A stretch of 64,000 bases of DNA, taken from positions 62,001 to 126,000 of the forward strand of contig NZ_JGZN01000013.1 of assembly GCF_000741715.1 (NCBI RefSeq), written 5' to 3'. Below, piece by piece: positions 24,302-32,511 of the stretch; positions within the stretch are counted from its first letter, which is position 1; each line of letters opens with the position of its first letter. A program made the translations under genes and the position numbers. The stretch is from Bifidobacterium saguini DSM 23967 (lineage in GTDB: Bacteria > Actinomycetota > Actinomycetes > Actinomycetales > Bifidobacteriaceae). The notes under the pieces are model-generated. The model made no database searches, was not told where the DNA came from, and was given only the letters and a program-made list of their open reading frames with translations.

Positions 24302-26215
24302 TTACGCGCCGACCAGTTCGAGCATTTGGGGGATGCTCTTTTTGCCGAATTCGACTTGCTGGGTGCCGTCGGCGTGGGTGATGACGATGCAGGGCACGCT
24401 CATCGCGCCGTACTGGTCCTTAAGTTCGGGGAAGTGCGAGACGTCGTAGGCTTCGGCGCGCACGGCCTGGCTCAGGGAGGCAATGCGCTGGGAAGCAAGC
24501 ACGGTTTCCGGGCACATCGTGCAGGTGAGCGAGACGAGGATCATGATGTTCAGCGGGCCCGTGATGGACTTCGCGCGTTCGACCAGGTCATCGCCCAGCG
24601 GCTGGCCGGGACCGGCCGCGTTGTACAGGCCAAGCACGAACGAGTTGAACTCGTGGCCGGAAGGTACGCCGTGGAAGGCCAGACCGGTGAAGACCAGTGA
24701 ACCATTGCCGTCCTTGCCGGCCTTGCCGTCGCCCTCAGCCGGCACGCAGATGCGCACAGTTGGGCGGGCGAGCGGCAGGACGCCGGCGACGTCGAATGTG
24801 GCGCGGCCGGAATCGTCCAACGAACCATAAGTGGGCAGTTCGGTGCCGTCCGGCAAAGTGACGGCCAATGGCTCGCCAACCACCAAAGAAGTAGGCGCAG
24901 AAGCACCATCCACCGCCGTGATCAGCCCTGCGGCATCGACGGCGACCGAGTTCAGCTTGCCATTCGACAACGCGACCATCTCGCCGATGAACCCCTGCAA
25001 TTCCGCCGAAAGCGGGGTGCTGTCCAGCTCAAGGGCAAGGGTGACCGGGCGGGCCATGCGGCCGAAGACCACGCCAAGCTGCTGCTTGATGGCGGCGGAA
25101 AACAGTTCGCCGGACTTCTTGGCGGCGCTGGATGCGGCATCGGCACTGCGCTTGGCGGGAGCCGGGGTGGGCGTCGTGCCAGCGGCCGAGGCGGCGGAGG
25201 CGGCTTTGGCCTCGGACTCCTCATAAGCGGAAGCAGTGGGACGCGGCGGCACCAAGCCGGTTTTCTCGCTCATCTGCTTGGCATAACGCTCCAGTTCCAC
25301 GGCGGCAATCGCGCCGTCGGCGGTGGCGGTGACCACCTGGCGCAGGTTCTTGACGCGCAGATCGCCGGCCGCGTATACGCCCGGCACCGAGGTTTCGAGG
25401 TAGTCGTGCGTGACCACGTAACCGTGATCATCGAGCTCCACTACGCCGCGCACCAGATCGGTGGCGGGCACATAGCCGGCGAACACGAAGACGCCGAAGG
25501 TGCCGGCGTCGGCGGGCTTCCACGTTTCGGTCTGGCCGGTGGCAAGGTTCAGGATCGAGGCTTCTCGCAGGCCGCCTTGGCCGGCGGTGACGCCCTTCAG
25601 CTCGACCTGATAACGCACGTCGATCTTCGGGTTGTTCTTGGCTTCGGCGGCCACTGCGGCGTCGCATGTAAAGTCCGGTTCGCGCACGAGCACGGTGACT
25701 TTGGAGGCGTATTTGGTCAGGAACACGGATTCCTCGGCCGCGGCGAATCCGCCGCCGACCACCAGCACTTCCTTGCCGGTGAAGAACTCACCGTCGCAGG
25801 TGGCACAGTAGGCCACGCCACGGCCGGCGTATTCGGCCTCGCCCTCGAAGCCCAGCTTGCGCGGGCTGGCGCCGGTGGCGATGAGGATGCCGAACGTCTT
25901 GAGGTCGCCGCGTGAGGTGTGCACGGTTTTGATGTCACCATCCACGTCGAGACCGGTGGCTTCGGCGGAGAGGAATTCGGCACCAAAGTCCTGAGCCTGC
26001 TGACGCATGGTTTGGGTGAGCGCGCGGCCCGTGGTGCGGCCCACGCCCGGATAGTTGACGACTTCGTTGGTGATGGTGATCTGGCCGCCGAAATCATCTT
26101 TTTCAAGAATCAGCACACGGTAGCGAGCGCGGGCCAGGTACAGGCCGGCCGTAAGGCCAGCAGGACCACCGCCGATAACCACAACATCGTAGAGGTTGTT
26201 TTGAGATTCACTCAT
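24302..26215 (-). CDS. ahpF: Alkyl hydroperoxide reductase F / thioredoxin reductase fusion with redox domain at the C-terminus
   Basis: This flavoprotein should pass electrons from NAD(P)H to AhpC. Residues 1-315 are a thioredoxin reductase: FAD-binding GGGPAGLTAG, redox CATC (Cys137, Cys140), NAD-binding VVGGGFAA, and GVYAAGDLR. A low-complexity Ala/Pro linker (about 320-365) follows. The C-terminal part resembles the AhpF N-terminal tandem thioredoxin-fold domain, with CTMC (Cys565, Cys568) and MSVPC near the end. E. coli AhpF has the reverse order, so the architecture is permuted. It lies downstream of ahpC on the same strand. Confidence 0.88.
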   Translation of the reverse strand: MSESQNNLYDVVVIGGGPAGLTAGLYLARARYRVLILEKDDFGGQITITNEVVNYPGVGRTTGRALTQTMRQQAQDFGAEFLSAEATGLDVDGDIKTVHTSRGDLKTFGILIATGASPRKLGFEGEAEYAGRGVAYCATCDGEFFTGKEVLVVGGGFAAAEESVFLTKYASKVTVLVREPDFTCDAAVAAEAKNNPKIDVRYQVELKGVTAGQGGLREASILNLATGQTETWKPADAGTFGVFVFAGYVPATDLVRGVVELDDHGYVVTHDYLETSVPGVYAAGDLRVKNLRQVVTATADGAIAAVELERYAKQMSEKTGLVPPRPTASAYEESEAKAASAASAAGTTPTPAPAKRSADAASSAAKKSGELFSAAIKQQLGVVFGRMARPVTLALELDSTPLSAELQGFIGEMVALSNGKLNSVAVDAAGLITAVDGASAPTSLVVGEPLAVTLPDGTELPTYGSLDDSGRATFDVAGVLPLARPTVRICVPAEGDGKAGKDGNGSLVFTGLAFHGVPSGHEFNSFVLGLYNAAGPGQPLGDDLVERAKSITGPLNIMILVSLTCTMCPETVLASQRIASLSQAVRAEAYDVSHFPELKDQYGAMSVPCIVITHADGTQQVEFGKKSIPQMLELVGA

Positions 26216-26237
26216 GAAAAGTTCCTTACCGATAAAA

Positions 26238-26406
26238 GGCTCCCTCTGACGAGGGAGCTGTCGAACGGAGTGAGACTGAGGGAGAGACCGCGGCGCATTC
26301 GCCGAGCATATCGAATCGGCTTTTAGCCGATACCTTATTCAGCGGCTACGCCGCAGCTTCTCTCCCTCAGTCAGCTTCGCTGACAGCTCCCTCATCAGAG
26401 GGAGCC
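26238..26406. repeat. 'gagggag' inverted-repeat element between ahpC and ahpF
   Basis: Arms 26238-26286 and 26360-26406 are inverted copies of about 47-49 bases beginning GGCTCCCTCTGA and ending with CTGAGGGAGAG. The inner part has smaller hairpins, for instance ATCGGC/GCCGAT. Partial relatives occur at 31456-31528, 33129-33283 and 61175-61227. No ORF is present. Confidence 0.8.
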
Positions 26407-26423
26407 ACGAAAAAACGTATTGA

Positions 26424-26987
26424 TCACAGCTGGCCGACGAGGTCGAGGCTCGGCTCGATGGTTTCCTCACCCGGGGTCCAATTGGCCGGGCAGACCTGGT
26501 CGCCGTGCTCATAGACGAACTGGGAGGCCTGCACGCGGCGCAGCAGCTCCTCAGCGTTGCGGCCCACGTTGGAGGAAATGACCTCGTAGGCCACGACCTT
26601 GCCCTCGGGGCTCACGATGAAGTCACCGCGCTCGGCCATGCCATCGGCCTCGTTGTAGGTGTCGAGATCCTTGGCCAGCAGGGCGGTCGGGTCGGCAAGC
26701 ATCGGGTACTCGATCTTGGCGATCTTCTCGTTGGCGTCGTGCCAAGCCTTGTGCACGAAGTGGGTGTCGCAGGAGACGGAGTAGATCTCGCAGCCGATTT
26801 CCTTGAACTTGGCGTAGTTCTTGGCCAGGTCTTCAAGCTCGGTGGGGCACACGAAGGTGAAGTCGGCCGGGTAGAAGAAGAACAGGGACCAGTGGCCCAG
26901 CACGTCTTCCTTGGTCACCTCATGGAAGTCGTTGTTTTGGAAAGCGTTCACCTTGAAATCGGTCAGTTCATGCTGCAGAAGAGTCAT
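26424..26987 (-). CDS. ahpC: Alkyl hydroperoxide reductase C (typical 2-Cys peroxiredoxin)
   Basis: AhpC reduces H2O2 and organic peroxides, and is itself reduced by AhpF. The 187-residue product has peroxidatic Cys47 in FTFVCPTE and resolving Cys166 in DQVCPANW. It has the standard length of the AhpC/Prx1 group. Two adjacent ATGs exist; the inner one at 26987 has better spacing from AAAGGA. It is upstream of ahpF on the same strand, separated by a large inverted repeat that may lower read-through. Confidence 0.96.
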   Translation of the reverse strand: MTLLQHELTDFKVNAFQNNDFHEVTKEDVLGHWSLFFFYPADFTFVCPTELEDLAKNYAKFKEIGCEIYSVSCDTHFVHKAWHDANEKIAKIEYPMLADPTALLAKDLDTYNEADGMAERGDFIVSPEGKVVAYEVISSNVGRNAEELLRRVQASQFVYEHGDQVCPANWTPGEETIEPSLDLVGQL

Positions 26988-27120
26988 CATCGGTCCTTTC
27001 GGGAATCCGTTAGCATTGCCAATCTCTATCGTAACGTGGAGGTTTCGGTAGCGTATCGAAATTCCCTATGAGCCTTATCACAGCGCGCTTATGATTTTGC
27101 TCGATAGATATCGCCGGTTT

Positions 27121-27170
27121 CAGCGACCTATTTTCACGAACGTAGGCCAAATCTCGAAAAAATAAGCCGG
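27121..27170. repeat. 50-bp intergenic motif, copy 2
   Basis: This copy aligns without gaps to 3691-3740. It lies 55 bases upstream of the carbonic anhydrase start. Conserved ends flank a variable ten-base centre. Confidence 0.5.
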
Positions 27171-27225
27171 TACCACCTCCCCCGCTACTATGAAGAGCTA
27201 GCAATAAGCCGATTATGGAGGTTTT

Positions 27226-28080
27226 ATGACACAGTCGGACTTTGAACAGAACATGCAGGATATACAGAACAAGAACGAGAACGAACAGACGGCACCAGCC
27301 GCACCGGAGCAGCAGGCAGCACAGGAATCCCAGGCACAGCAGCCAGCACAGCAGGAACCGCCAACACCGCAACCCGCTGAGTCGGTTCCGCCAACCTCTC
27401 CCCTGCCCAGCGAATTGCACGAGTCCACCGCCAACGCCACGTGGAGCCGCATGCTCCAGGGCAACAAGCGCTTCGCCGAAGGCAAGGCCGAGCACCCTTG
27501 GCAGGATAAGGAAACCCGCCACATGCTCACTGACGGCCAGAAGCCGGATGCAGCCGTACTGTCTTGCTCGGATTCGCGCGTGCCTCCGGAGATCATTTTC
27601 GATCAGGGCTTAGGTGACTTGTTCACCGTGCGTACCGCTGGCCAGATGATTGATGACGCCGTCATCGCTTCACTGGAATACGCGGTGAAGAAGCTGCACG
27701 TCAGCCTGCTGTGCGTGCTGGGCCATGGCCGCTGCGGCGCGCTGGAAGTTGCCGAGCGCGAATACAACGAGCTACTGCGCACGATCACCGCCGAAGCCGA
27801 AGATTCCTCGGAAACTGCGGACATTATGGATGATTTGGACGAGCGCATCGCCCAGTCCGACTCCATTGTGCTGCGCCAGGCCGGCATTTCCGTTTGGCAG
27901 GCACGCGAGGCTGAGCTCGATTGCCTCGACGACATCGAGCGCGTGCATGTGGCGCATACCATTGAAACGCTGGTGGACCGCTCCCCCGTGATTCAGCAGG
28001 CGCTGGCTTCCGAACAGCTCATGATTGTGGGCGCCCGTTATCAGCTCGACACCGGCCGCATCGAAGTGCTGAGCTTCTAA
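27226..28080 (+). CDS. Beta-class carbonic anhydrase with Gln/Pro-rich N-terminal extension
   Basis: The enzyme interconverts CO2 and bicarbonate, and could supply bicarbonate to PEP carboxylase and carboxylases of biosynthesis. Zinc ligands and active-site residues are visible: Cys114 and Asp116 in CSDSR, His167 and Cys170 in GHGRC. The 284-residue product starts with about 60 residues rich in Gln, Pro, Ala and Glu that lack secondary structure signals. TATGGAGGTTTT precedes the ATG. No signal peptide is seen, so it should be cytoplasmic. Confidence 0.93.
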   Translation: MTQSDFEQNMQDIQNKNENEQTAPAAPEQQAAQESQAQQPAQQEPPTPQPAESVPPTSPLPSELHESTANATWSRMLQGNKRFAEGKAEHPWQDKETRHMLTDGQKPDAAVLSCSDSRVPPEIIFDQGLGDLFTVRTAGQMIDDAVIASLEYAVKKLHVSLLCVLGHGRCGALEVAEREYNELLRTITAEAEDSSETADIMDDLDERIAQSDSIVLRQAGISVWQAREAELDCLDDIERVHVAHTIETLVDRSPVIQQALASEQLMIVGARYQLDTGRIEVLSF

Positions 28081-28136
28081 CGTTGCCACCGTTGCTACAA
28101 GCGCCGGCTCGACTCCGATGAATTGATCGTCCGGCG

Positions 28137-29273
28137 CTACAATGACTGCAAATACTGGCCTAAATGCGGCACTGTGAATTCCAACTGACCATGACCGGAC
28201 GAGCGGATGAGTTTGTCTTTAATAAGGATTGCCCGATATTTGCTCACCCAGCTTCGACTTCTACGCGTACGGCCCACAATATCGCCCACCTGTGTAGGAT
28301 TCGGAGCATCCTGAGCCATAGCCATAAGGAATAGCTTTTCTGCGCCGGTAATGCCATCCAGTGCCGGCGCACATACTGCATCGTCAAAGGCCAGTAATGC
28401 ATCCGAAAAACCTACTGCCACATCATCGGCAGTAATCACACGTGAGCCTTGGCGCTGAGCCGATTGCCACATGTAGTAACCGATAAGCTGCACCATATAC
28501 GGGTACCCCTCAGATTTTCGAGCGGCTTCAAGTGCATCTTCTTCGCTTATGGTCTTGCCTGAAGCGGCAACGGTCTCCAAAAACGCATTCTTCACGTCTG
28601 GCAATGGCACATTATCAAGCTCTCGACGTAGCGCGCGGCGTAGGAATGTGGTCACTTCGTTATCTAATAAGTCATTGACCATATACGGTAAACCAGCAAA
28701 AACAATAGCCACGCCTTTTTTATCGGCATCAGGAGTGTCACTTTCATCAGCATCCGTGATGATATGTTGCACAGCCGTGGCAATCGCCACCAAATCATCA
28801 TGTGAGGCCGCCTGCGTCTCATCGATAGTGATGAGTATTCCTTTGCCCTTGCTGATTTTCTTGCTGGCAAGCCGCTTGTTCAATGCATTACGCAACGTTA
28901 ATGGATTGGATTCCGCCGCAAAATGCATCTGACCAAGACTCGCTGTGGCGATACCAGAGACTCCAATAGAAGGGCTGATATTAGCTTGGTCCAAGTGAAT
29001 TCCCGAAGGCGATAACGCGGCTATTAGTCTCGTCACTAGGCCAGTCGATGCGGTCTCCCCAATAACCTCCCAATGTTGCGCCTTAGCAATACGCCGAAAC
29101 TCCGTCAACATGACCGTTTTTCCAAAACCACGTTGACCAGTAACCAACATGATGCGACCAGGAGCACCTACACCATTGGTCAACGCCTCGGAAAAATCAT
29201 CGATGATGGACTGACGACCAATAAGAATCGGCGGCATTTTACCGGCAGTCGGTTTGAACGGGTTTACTACCAT
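28137..29273 (-). CDS. AAA/STAND-type ATPase
   Basis: The 378-residue product has Walker A GQRGFGKT (46-53), Walker B GILITIDE, a sensor-like segment (VAIVFAGLPY), and a C-terminal winged-helix-like region (GDIVGRTRRSRSWVSKYRAILI). The layout resembles Orc/Cdc6-like or AAA_16 ATPases found singly in bacterial genomes. The start is the ATG at 29273, with AGGAG seven bases upstream. Function is unknown. It is divergent from a CBS-domain membrane protein, and its promoter region consists of 10-bp tandem repeats. Confidence 0.82.
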   Translation of the reverse strand: MVVNPFKPTAGKMPPILIGRQSIIDDFSEALTNGVGAPGRIMLVTGQRGFGKTVMLTEFRRIAKAQHWEVIGETASTGLVTRLIAALSPSGIHLDQANISPSIGVSGIATASLGQMHFAAESNPLTLRNALNKRLASKKISKGKGILITIDETQAASHDDLVAIATAVQHIITDADESDTPDADKKGVAIVFAGLPYMVNDLLDNEVTTFLRRALRRELDNVPLPDVKNAFLETVAASGKTISEEDALEAARKSEGYPYMVQLIGYYMWQSAQRQGSRVITADDVAVGFSDALLAFDDAVCAPALDGITGAEKLFLMAMAQDAPNPTQVGDIVGRTRRSRSWVSKYRAILIKDKLIRSSGHGQLEFTVPHLGQYLQSL

Positions 29274-29300
29274 GACCATGCTCCTAGCCACAACGCATAC

Positions 29301-29360
29301 TATGTGTCACGATTGCACACCATATTACACGAAATTACACTAATTTACACCAATGCATAC
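29301..29360 (-). promoter_or_regulatory. Six 10-bp tandem repeats upstream of the AAA ATPase
   Basis: On the minus strand, six consecutive 10-mers begin GTG or GTA: GTATGCATTG, GTGTAAATTA, GTGTAATTTC, GTGTAATATG, GTGTGCAATC, GTGACACATA. A further GTATGC follows. The three central copies share GTGTAAT or GTGTAAA. The 10-base period places each copy on the same face of the helix. They lie 30-90 bases upstream of the ATPase start and also within 120 bases of the divergent gene. Confidence 0.7.
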
Positions 29361-29422
29361 TGTTGAGTATTGCTCATGGTCTAACCAGCAAATTGACTCC
29401 CCACTCCCCTAGAGTTGGAGTC

Positions 29423-30721
29423 ATGTCACTTGGTTTGAACATCCTCCTGATTTTCGTTTTTCTCATCATCGGCTCCGTGTTTTCCGGCACCGAGTTAGCT
29501 TTGGTCTCACTACGAGGCTCGCAGATCGAGCAGATGGAACAGGAGGATGCACGCGGTGCCAAAGTCGCTAAAATCGCGCGCGATCCGAACACCTTCCTCT
29601 CCACTGTGCAGATTGGTGTGACGCTTTCCGGCTTCCTGTCCGCCTCGTTCGGCGCTTCCTCCATCGCCCCATATTTGATTCCTACGGTGGAAAACTGGGG
29701 TGTGCCGGTGGGTATTGCCGGCGGCTTGGTGAACATTGTGCTCACCTTGATTATTTCTTACTGCTCCATCGTGATTTCCGAAATGGTGCCAAAGCGTATC
29801 GCAATGCAGCGCACTGAGCAGATTGCGCGCGCGGTAGTGCCGGCTATTGATGCGTTCGCCACGATCTGCCGCCCGATTATTTGGCTGATTGGTAAGAATA
29901 CGAACGGTATTGTTCGCTTGCTTGGTTTCGATCCGCAGCAAACTGAATCTGAGGTGTCCGATGACGAGCTGCGCGTGCTGGTGAGCTCCAATACCAATCT
30001 TTCCAAGGATGAGCGCACGATTCTGGACGATGTATTTGATGCGTCTGAAACTATTGTGGCTGAAGTGATGCGCCCGCGCGCTGATGTGGTGTTCATTGAG
30101 GGCGATCAGCCGCTGGCCGAAGCCGCCGCTTTCGTGCGTGATCAGCCGTACTCCCGTTACCCGGTGACTGGTAAGGATTTCGATGATGTGATTGGCTTTG
30201 TGCACGTGCGCGATTTGCTGGATGTGCGCGATCCGAACGCCAAGACCGTACGCGATGTGGTGCGCGAAGGCATTTCGCTGCCTGGCACGTCCAAACTGTT
30301 GCCTTCTTTGGAGCTGCTGCGTAAGCGCGGTATTCATTTGGCTGTGGTCATCGATGAGTATGGCGGCACGGATGGCATTGTGACGCTTGAGGATATGACT
30401 GAGGAGCTCGTGGGCGATATTCGCGACGAGTACGATCTGCCGAGTGAGAAGGGCGGCGAGCGCAAACCTCGTACAGTGTTCGTTGATGGTGTGGCCACAA
30501 TTGATGCCAGCATGACCATTGAGGACTTCGCTGATCTGACCGGCATTGAACTGGAAGACGGACCGTATGAGACGGTGGCCGGCTACTTCTTAGCGCATAC
30601 CGGCAAGATGGGTGCTGTGGGCGATGTGCTGCATTCGGACGACGGCTACGACATGGTGGTCACCAAGGTGGACGGCCGCCGCATCGAAACCATTGATGTG
30701 CGGAAAGCGGCCGAGGCGTGA
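29423..30721 (+). CDS. CNNM/CBS-domain membrane protein (hemolysin-like, CorC-HlyC type)
   Basis: The 432-residue product has an N-terminal CNNM domain with about four hydrophobic segments (LNILLIFVFLIIGSVFSGTELALVSL...), two CBS motifs (about 205-330; MRPRADVVFIEGD and GIVTLEDMTEELVGDI) and a C-terminal CorC-HlyC domain. The family is linked to Mg2+/Co2+ transport or sensing; 'hemolysin' is historical. The ATG at 29423 has GGAG only two bases away, so the ribosome site is weak. An in-frame start at 29363 is possible but would run through promoter-like sequence. Confidence 0.9.
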   Translation: MSLGLNILLIFVFLIIGSVFSGTELALVSLRGSQIEQMEQEDARGAKVAKIARDPNTFLSTVQIGVTLSGFLSASFGASSIAPYLIPTVENWGVPVGIAGGLVNIVLTLIISYCSIVISEMVPKRIAMQRTEQIARAVVPAIDAFATICRPIIWLIGKNTNGIVRLLGFDPQQTESEVSDDELRVLVSSNTNLSKDERTILDDVFDASETIVAEVMRPRADVVFIEGDQPLAEAAAFVRDQPYSRYPVTGKDFDDVIGFVHVRDLLDVRDPNAKTVRDVVREGISLPGTSKLLPSLELLRKRGIHLAVVIDEYGGTDGIVTLEDMTEELVGDIRDEYDLPSEKGGERKPRTVFVDGVATIDASMTIEDFADLTGIELEDGPYETVAGYFLAHTGKMGAVGDVLHSDDGYDMVVTKVDGRRIETIDVRKAAEA

Positions 30722-30745
30722 TGGATAGTCCGGTGGACTATCCAT
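30721..30745 (+). terminator. Hairpin overlapping the stop codon of the CBS-domain gene
   Basis: ATGGATAGTCC and its complement GGACTATCCAT form an 11-bp stem with a three-base loop. No clear T run follows, so termination strength is uncertain. Confidence 0.5.
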
Positions 30746-30948
30746 AGCGAGGCCTGAGCAAGGCGACAGCCGAGCGAAGGCAATGTTGAGTCTCGCCGCA
30801 GGCGAGTCAGTAATTGCTGCCCGACCATGCTCCGCTGAAGGATGATTCAGTCAAGGAGTGATTCTTCCCACGCTGGCTCCGGGCTTGTGGCAGCCTTAAA
30901 ACGCCTATACTGGAATGACTGTTCCCAAGTAAGAAAGGAAGGAACATT

Positions 30949-31428
30949 ATGACACTTGCATTTGTGGTCCCGGGCCTCGATGAGGCAATCAGCGAGAAGG
31001 CCATTGCTATTCTGCAGAATCGTCTGAGCCAGGAGCAGGAGGCTGCACAGGTTCTCAAGCACGCCCACTGGAATGTGACCGGCCCGAACTTCATTGCCGT
31101 GCACGAAATGCTCGACCCGGAGGTCGAATCCGTGCTGGCTCAGGCTGATGAGACCGCCGAGCGCATCGCCACTTTGGGCGGCACTCCTGATGGTCGCCCG
31201 GATGCCATTGTGCGCAATCGTACGTGGAAGCCGTTCGATGTGGACGGCCGCGCAGGCACTGAGAAGTATCTTGAGGCTTTGATTGAGTACTACGATGCCT
31301 TCATCGCTGATGACCGCAAGGCCATTGCCGAGCTGGACGAACTGGACTTCGTCAGCTCCAACATCATTCAGGACCACGTTCAGCAGCTCGAAAAGTTCCA
31401 GTGGTTCATGCGCTCTCACCTGGCGTAG
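30949..31428 (+). CDS. dps: Dps family ferritin-like DNA protection protein
   Basis: Dps forms a dodecamer that oxidises and stores iron and protects DNA. The 159-residue product has the ferroxidase entry QVLKHAHWNVTGPNF, then HEMLDPEVESVLAQADETAERI. The C-terminus is short and lacks a long basic tail, so DNA binding may be weak. AAGGAAGGAAC precedes the ATG. Together with ahpC and ahpF it makes this region rich in oxidative stress functions, although each is a separate unit. Confidence 0.93.
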   Translation: MTLAFVVPGLDEAISEKAIAILQNRLSQEQEAAQVLKHAHWNVTGPNFIAVHEMLDPEVESVLAQADETAERIATLGGTPDGRPDAIVRNRTWKPFDVDGRAGTEKYLEALIEYYDAFIADDRKAIAELDELDFVSSNIIQDHVQQLEKFQWFMRSHLA

Positions 31429-31481
31429 GTAAGAGCTCTATGCTTTGGCTCACCTCGTTGAGGGGAGCTGGCCGCGAAGCT

Positions 31482-31527
31482 GACTGAGGGGAGTTACCAG
31501 CTCAATTGCCGGTAACTCCCCTCAGTC
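31482..31527. terminator. Bidirectional terminator / 'gagggag' family relative
   Basis: A 17-bp perfect stem (31482-31498 with 31511-31527) with a 12-base loop lies between convergent dps and gnd. The arm GACTGAGGGGAG and nearby CGAAGCTGACTGAGG match the repeat family at 26.2 kb. Confidence 0.75.
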
Positions 31528-31564
31528 GTCTACGACGGAAGTCCGTTCCTTAATCCATACCAAC

Positions 31565-32458
31565 TCAGTGGGTGGCGATTTCGTCTACCTTGGTGACGTG
31601 GCCGCCGAACTGGGCGCGCAGGGCGGTGACAACGCGCAGAATGTCATCGGCACCACCGCGGGAGGTCTGGCGCTGCCAGAGAGCTGCAGCCGTAGTTGGA
31701 ACCGGCACGCCCAACTCGAGTGCCGCTTCGATCATCCACTTGGCCTCGCCAGATTCATTGGCCACAGCTGGAACGCTCTTCAGCTCAGGATCTTCCTTAG
31801 TGGCGTTATCCAGCAAATCGAGCAGCCAGCTGGCAACCACAGAACCGGTACGCCAGGAAGTCATGGTTTCGGCCGGGTTGGTGACGTATTCGCTGCGCAG
31901 CATGGTGGCGAAGCCTTCGCCGAATGCCTGCATCATGCCGTATTCGATGCCGTTATGCACCATCTTGGCGAAGTGGCCGCCGCCCACTGGGCCGGCATGA
32001 ACCAGGCCGTACTCGCCTTCCGGCTTGAGACTCTGGAAGATCGGCAGCACGGTCTCATAATCCTTATCGGAACCGCCAATCATCAGCGCATAGCCACGCT
32101 CAGCACCCCATACGCCGCCAGAAACGCCGCAATCCAGGAAGCCAATGCCCTTTTCAGCCAGGGCGGCGGCATGGTCGCGGTCTTCGGTGTACTTGGAATT
32201 GCCGCCGTCGACCACGATGTCGCCTGGCTCAAGCAGATCACCCAGCTGCTCCACGGTGGAATCGGTGGGAGCGCCCGCCGGAACCATAATCCATACCACG
32301 CGCGGGGCGTCAAGAGCCGCCACCAGCGCTTCCAGAGAATCGACGTCACGGCCGGATTCCGGATTCATATCGAAGCCTACGATCTTGTGGCCGTCTTCAC
32401 GCAGGCGCTTGACCATGTTGCCGCCCATTCGGCCGAGGCCGATCATTCCCATCTGCAT
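31565..32458 (-). CDS. gnd: 6-phosphogluconate dehydrogenase (decarboxylating), short GntZ-type
   Basis: The enzyme converts 6-phosphogluconate to ribulose 5-phosphate and CO2. The 297-residue product is the short form (YqeC/GntZ group), often NAD-dependent, not the 470-residue form. It shows the Rossmann start MIGLGRMGGNMVKRL, VDGGNSKYTED, CGVSGGVWGAERGYALMIGG and KMVHNGIEYGMM. The ATG at 32458 has GAAGG upstream. It is third in a gntP-gntK-gnd series, so gluconate is taken up, phosphorylated and decarboxylated toward the phosphoketolase pathway. Confidence 0.93.
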   Translation of the reverse strand: MQMGMIGLGRMGGNMVKRLREDGHKIVGFDMNPESGRDVDSLEALVAALDAPRVVWIMVPAGAPTDSTVEQLGDLLEPGDIVVDGGNSKYTEDRDHAAALAEKGIGFLDCGVSGGVWGAERGYALMIGGSDKDYETVLPIFQSLKPEGEYGLVHAGPVGGGHFAKMVHNGIEYGMMQAFGEGFATMLRSEYVTNPAETMTSWRTGSVVASWLLDLLDNATKEDPELKSVPAVANESGEAKWMIEAALELGVPVPTTAAALWQRQTSRGGADDILRVVTALRAQFGGHVTKVDEIATH

Positions 32459-32511
32459 TGTGTTGCCTTCTTTCAATGAAACGAATAACGAGTTGAGGTT
32501 AGGGGGATTGC

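Noticed and set aside
26238..26406. Insertion sequence remnant with transposase
   Set aside because: Only inverted repeats are present; no frame resembles a transposase.
29301..29360. Plasmid or phage replication origin (iterons plus AAA protein)
   Set aside because: No Rep, integrase, partition or phage gene is present, and flanking genes are chromosomal housekeeping; kept only as a regulatory finding.
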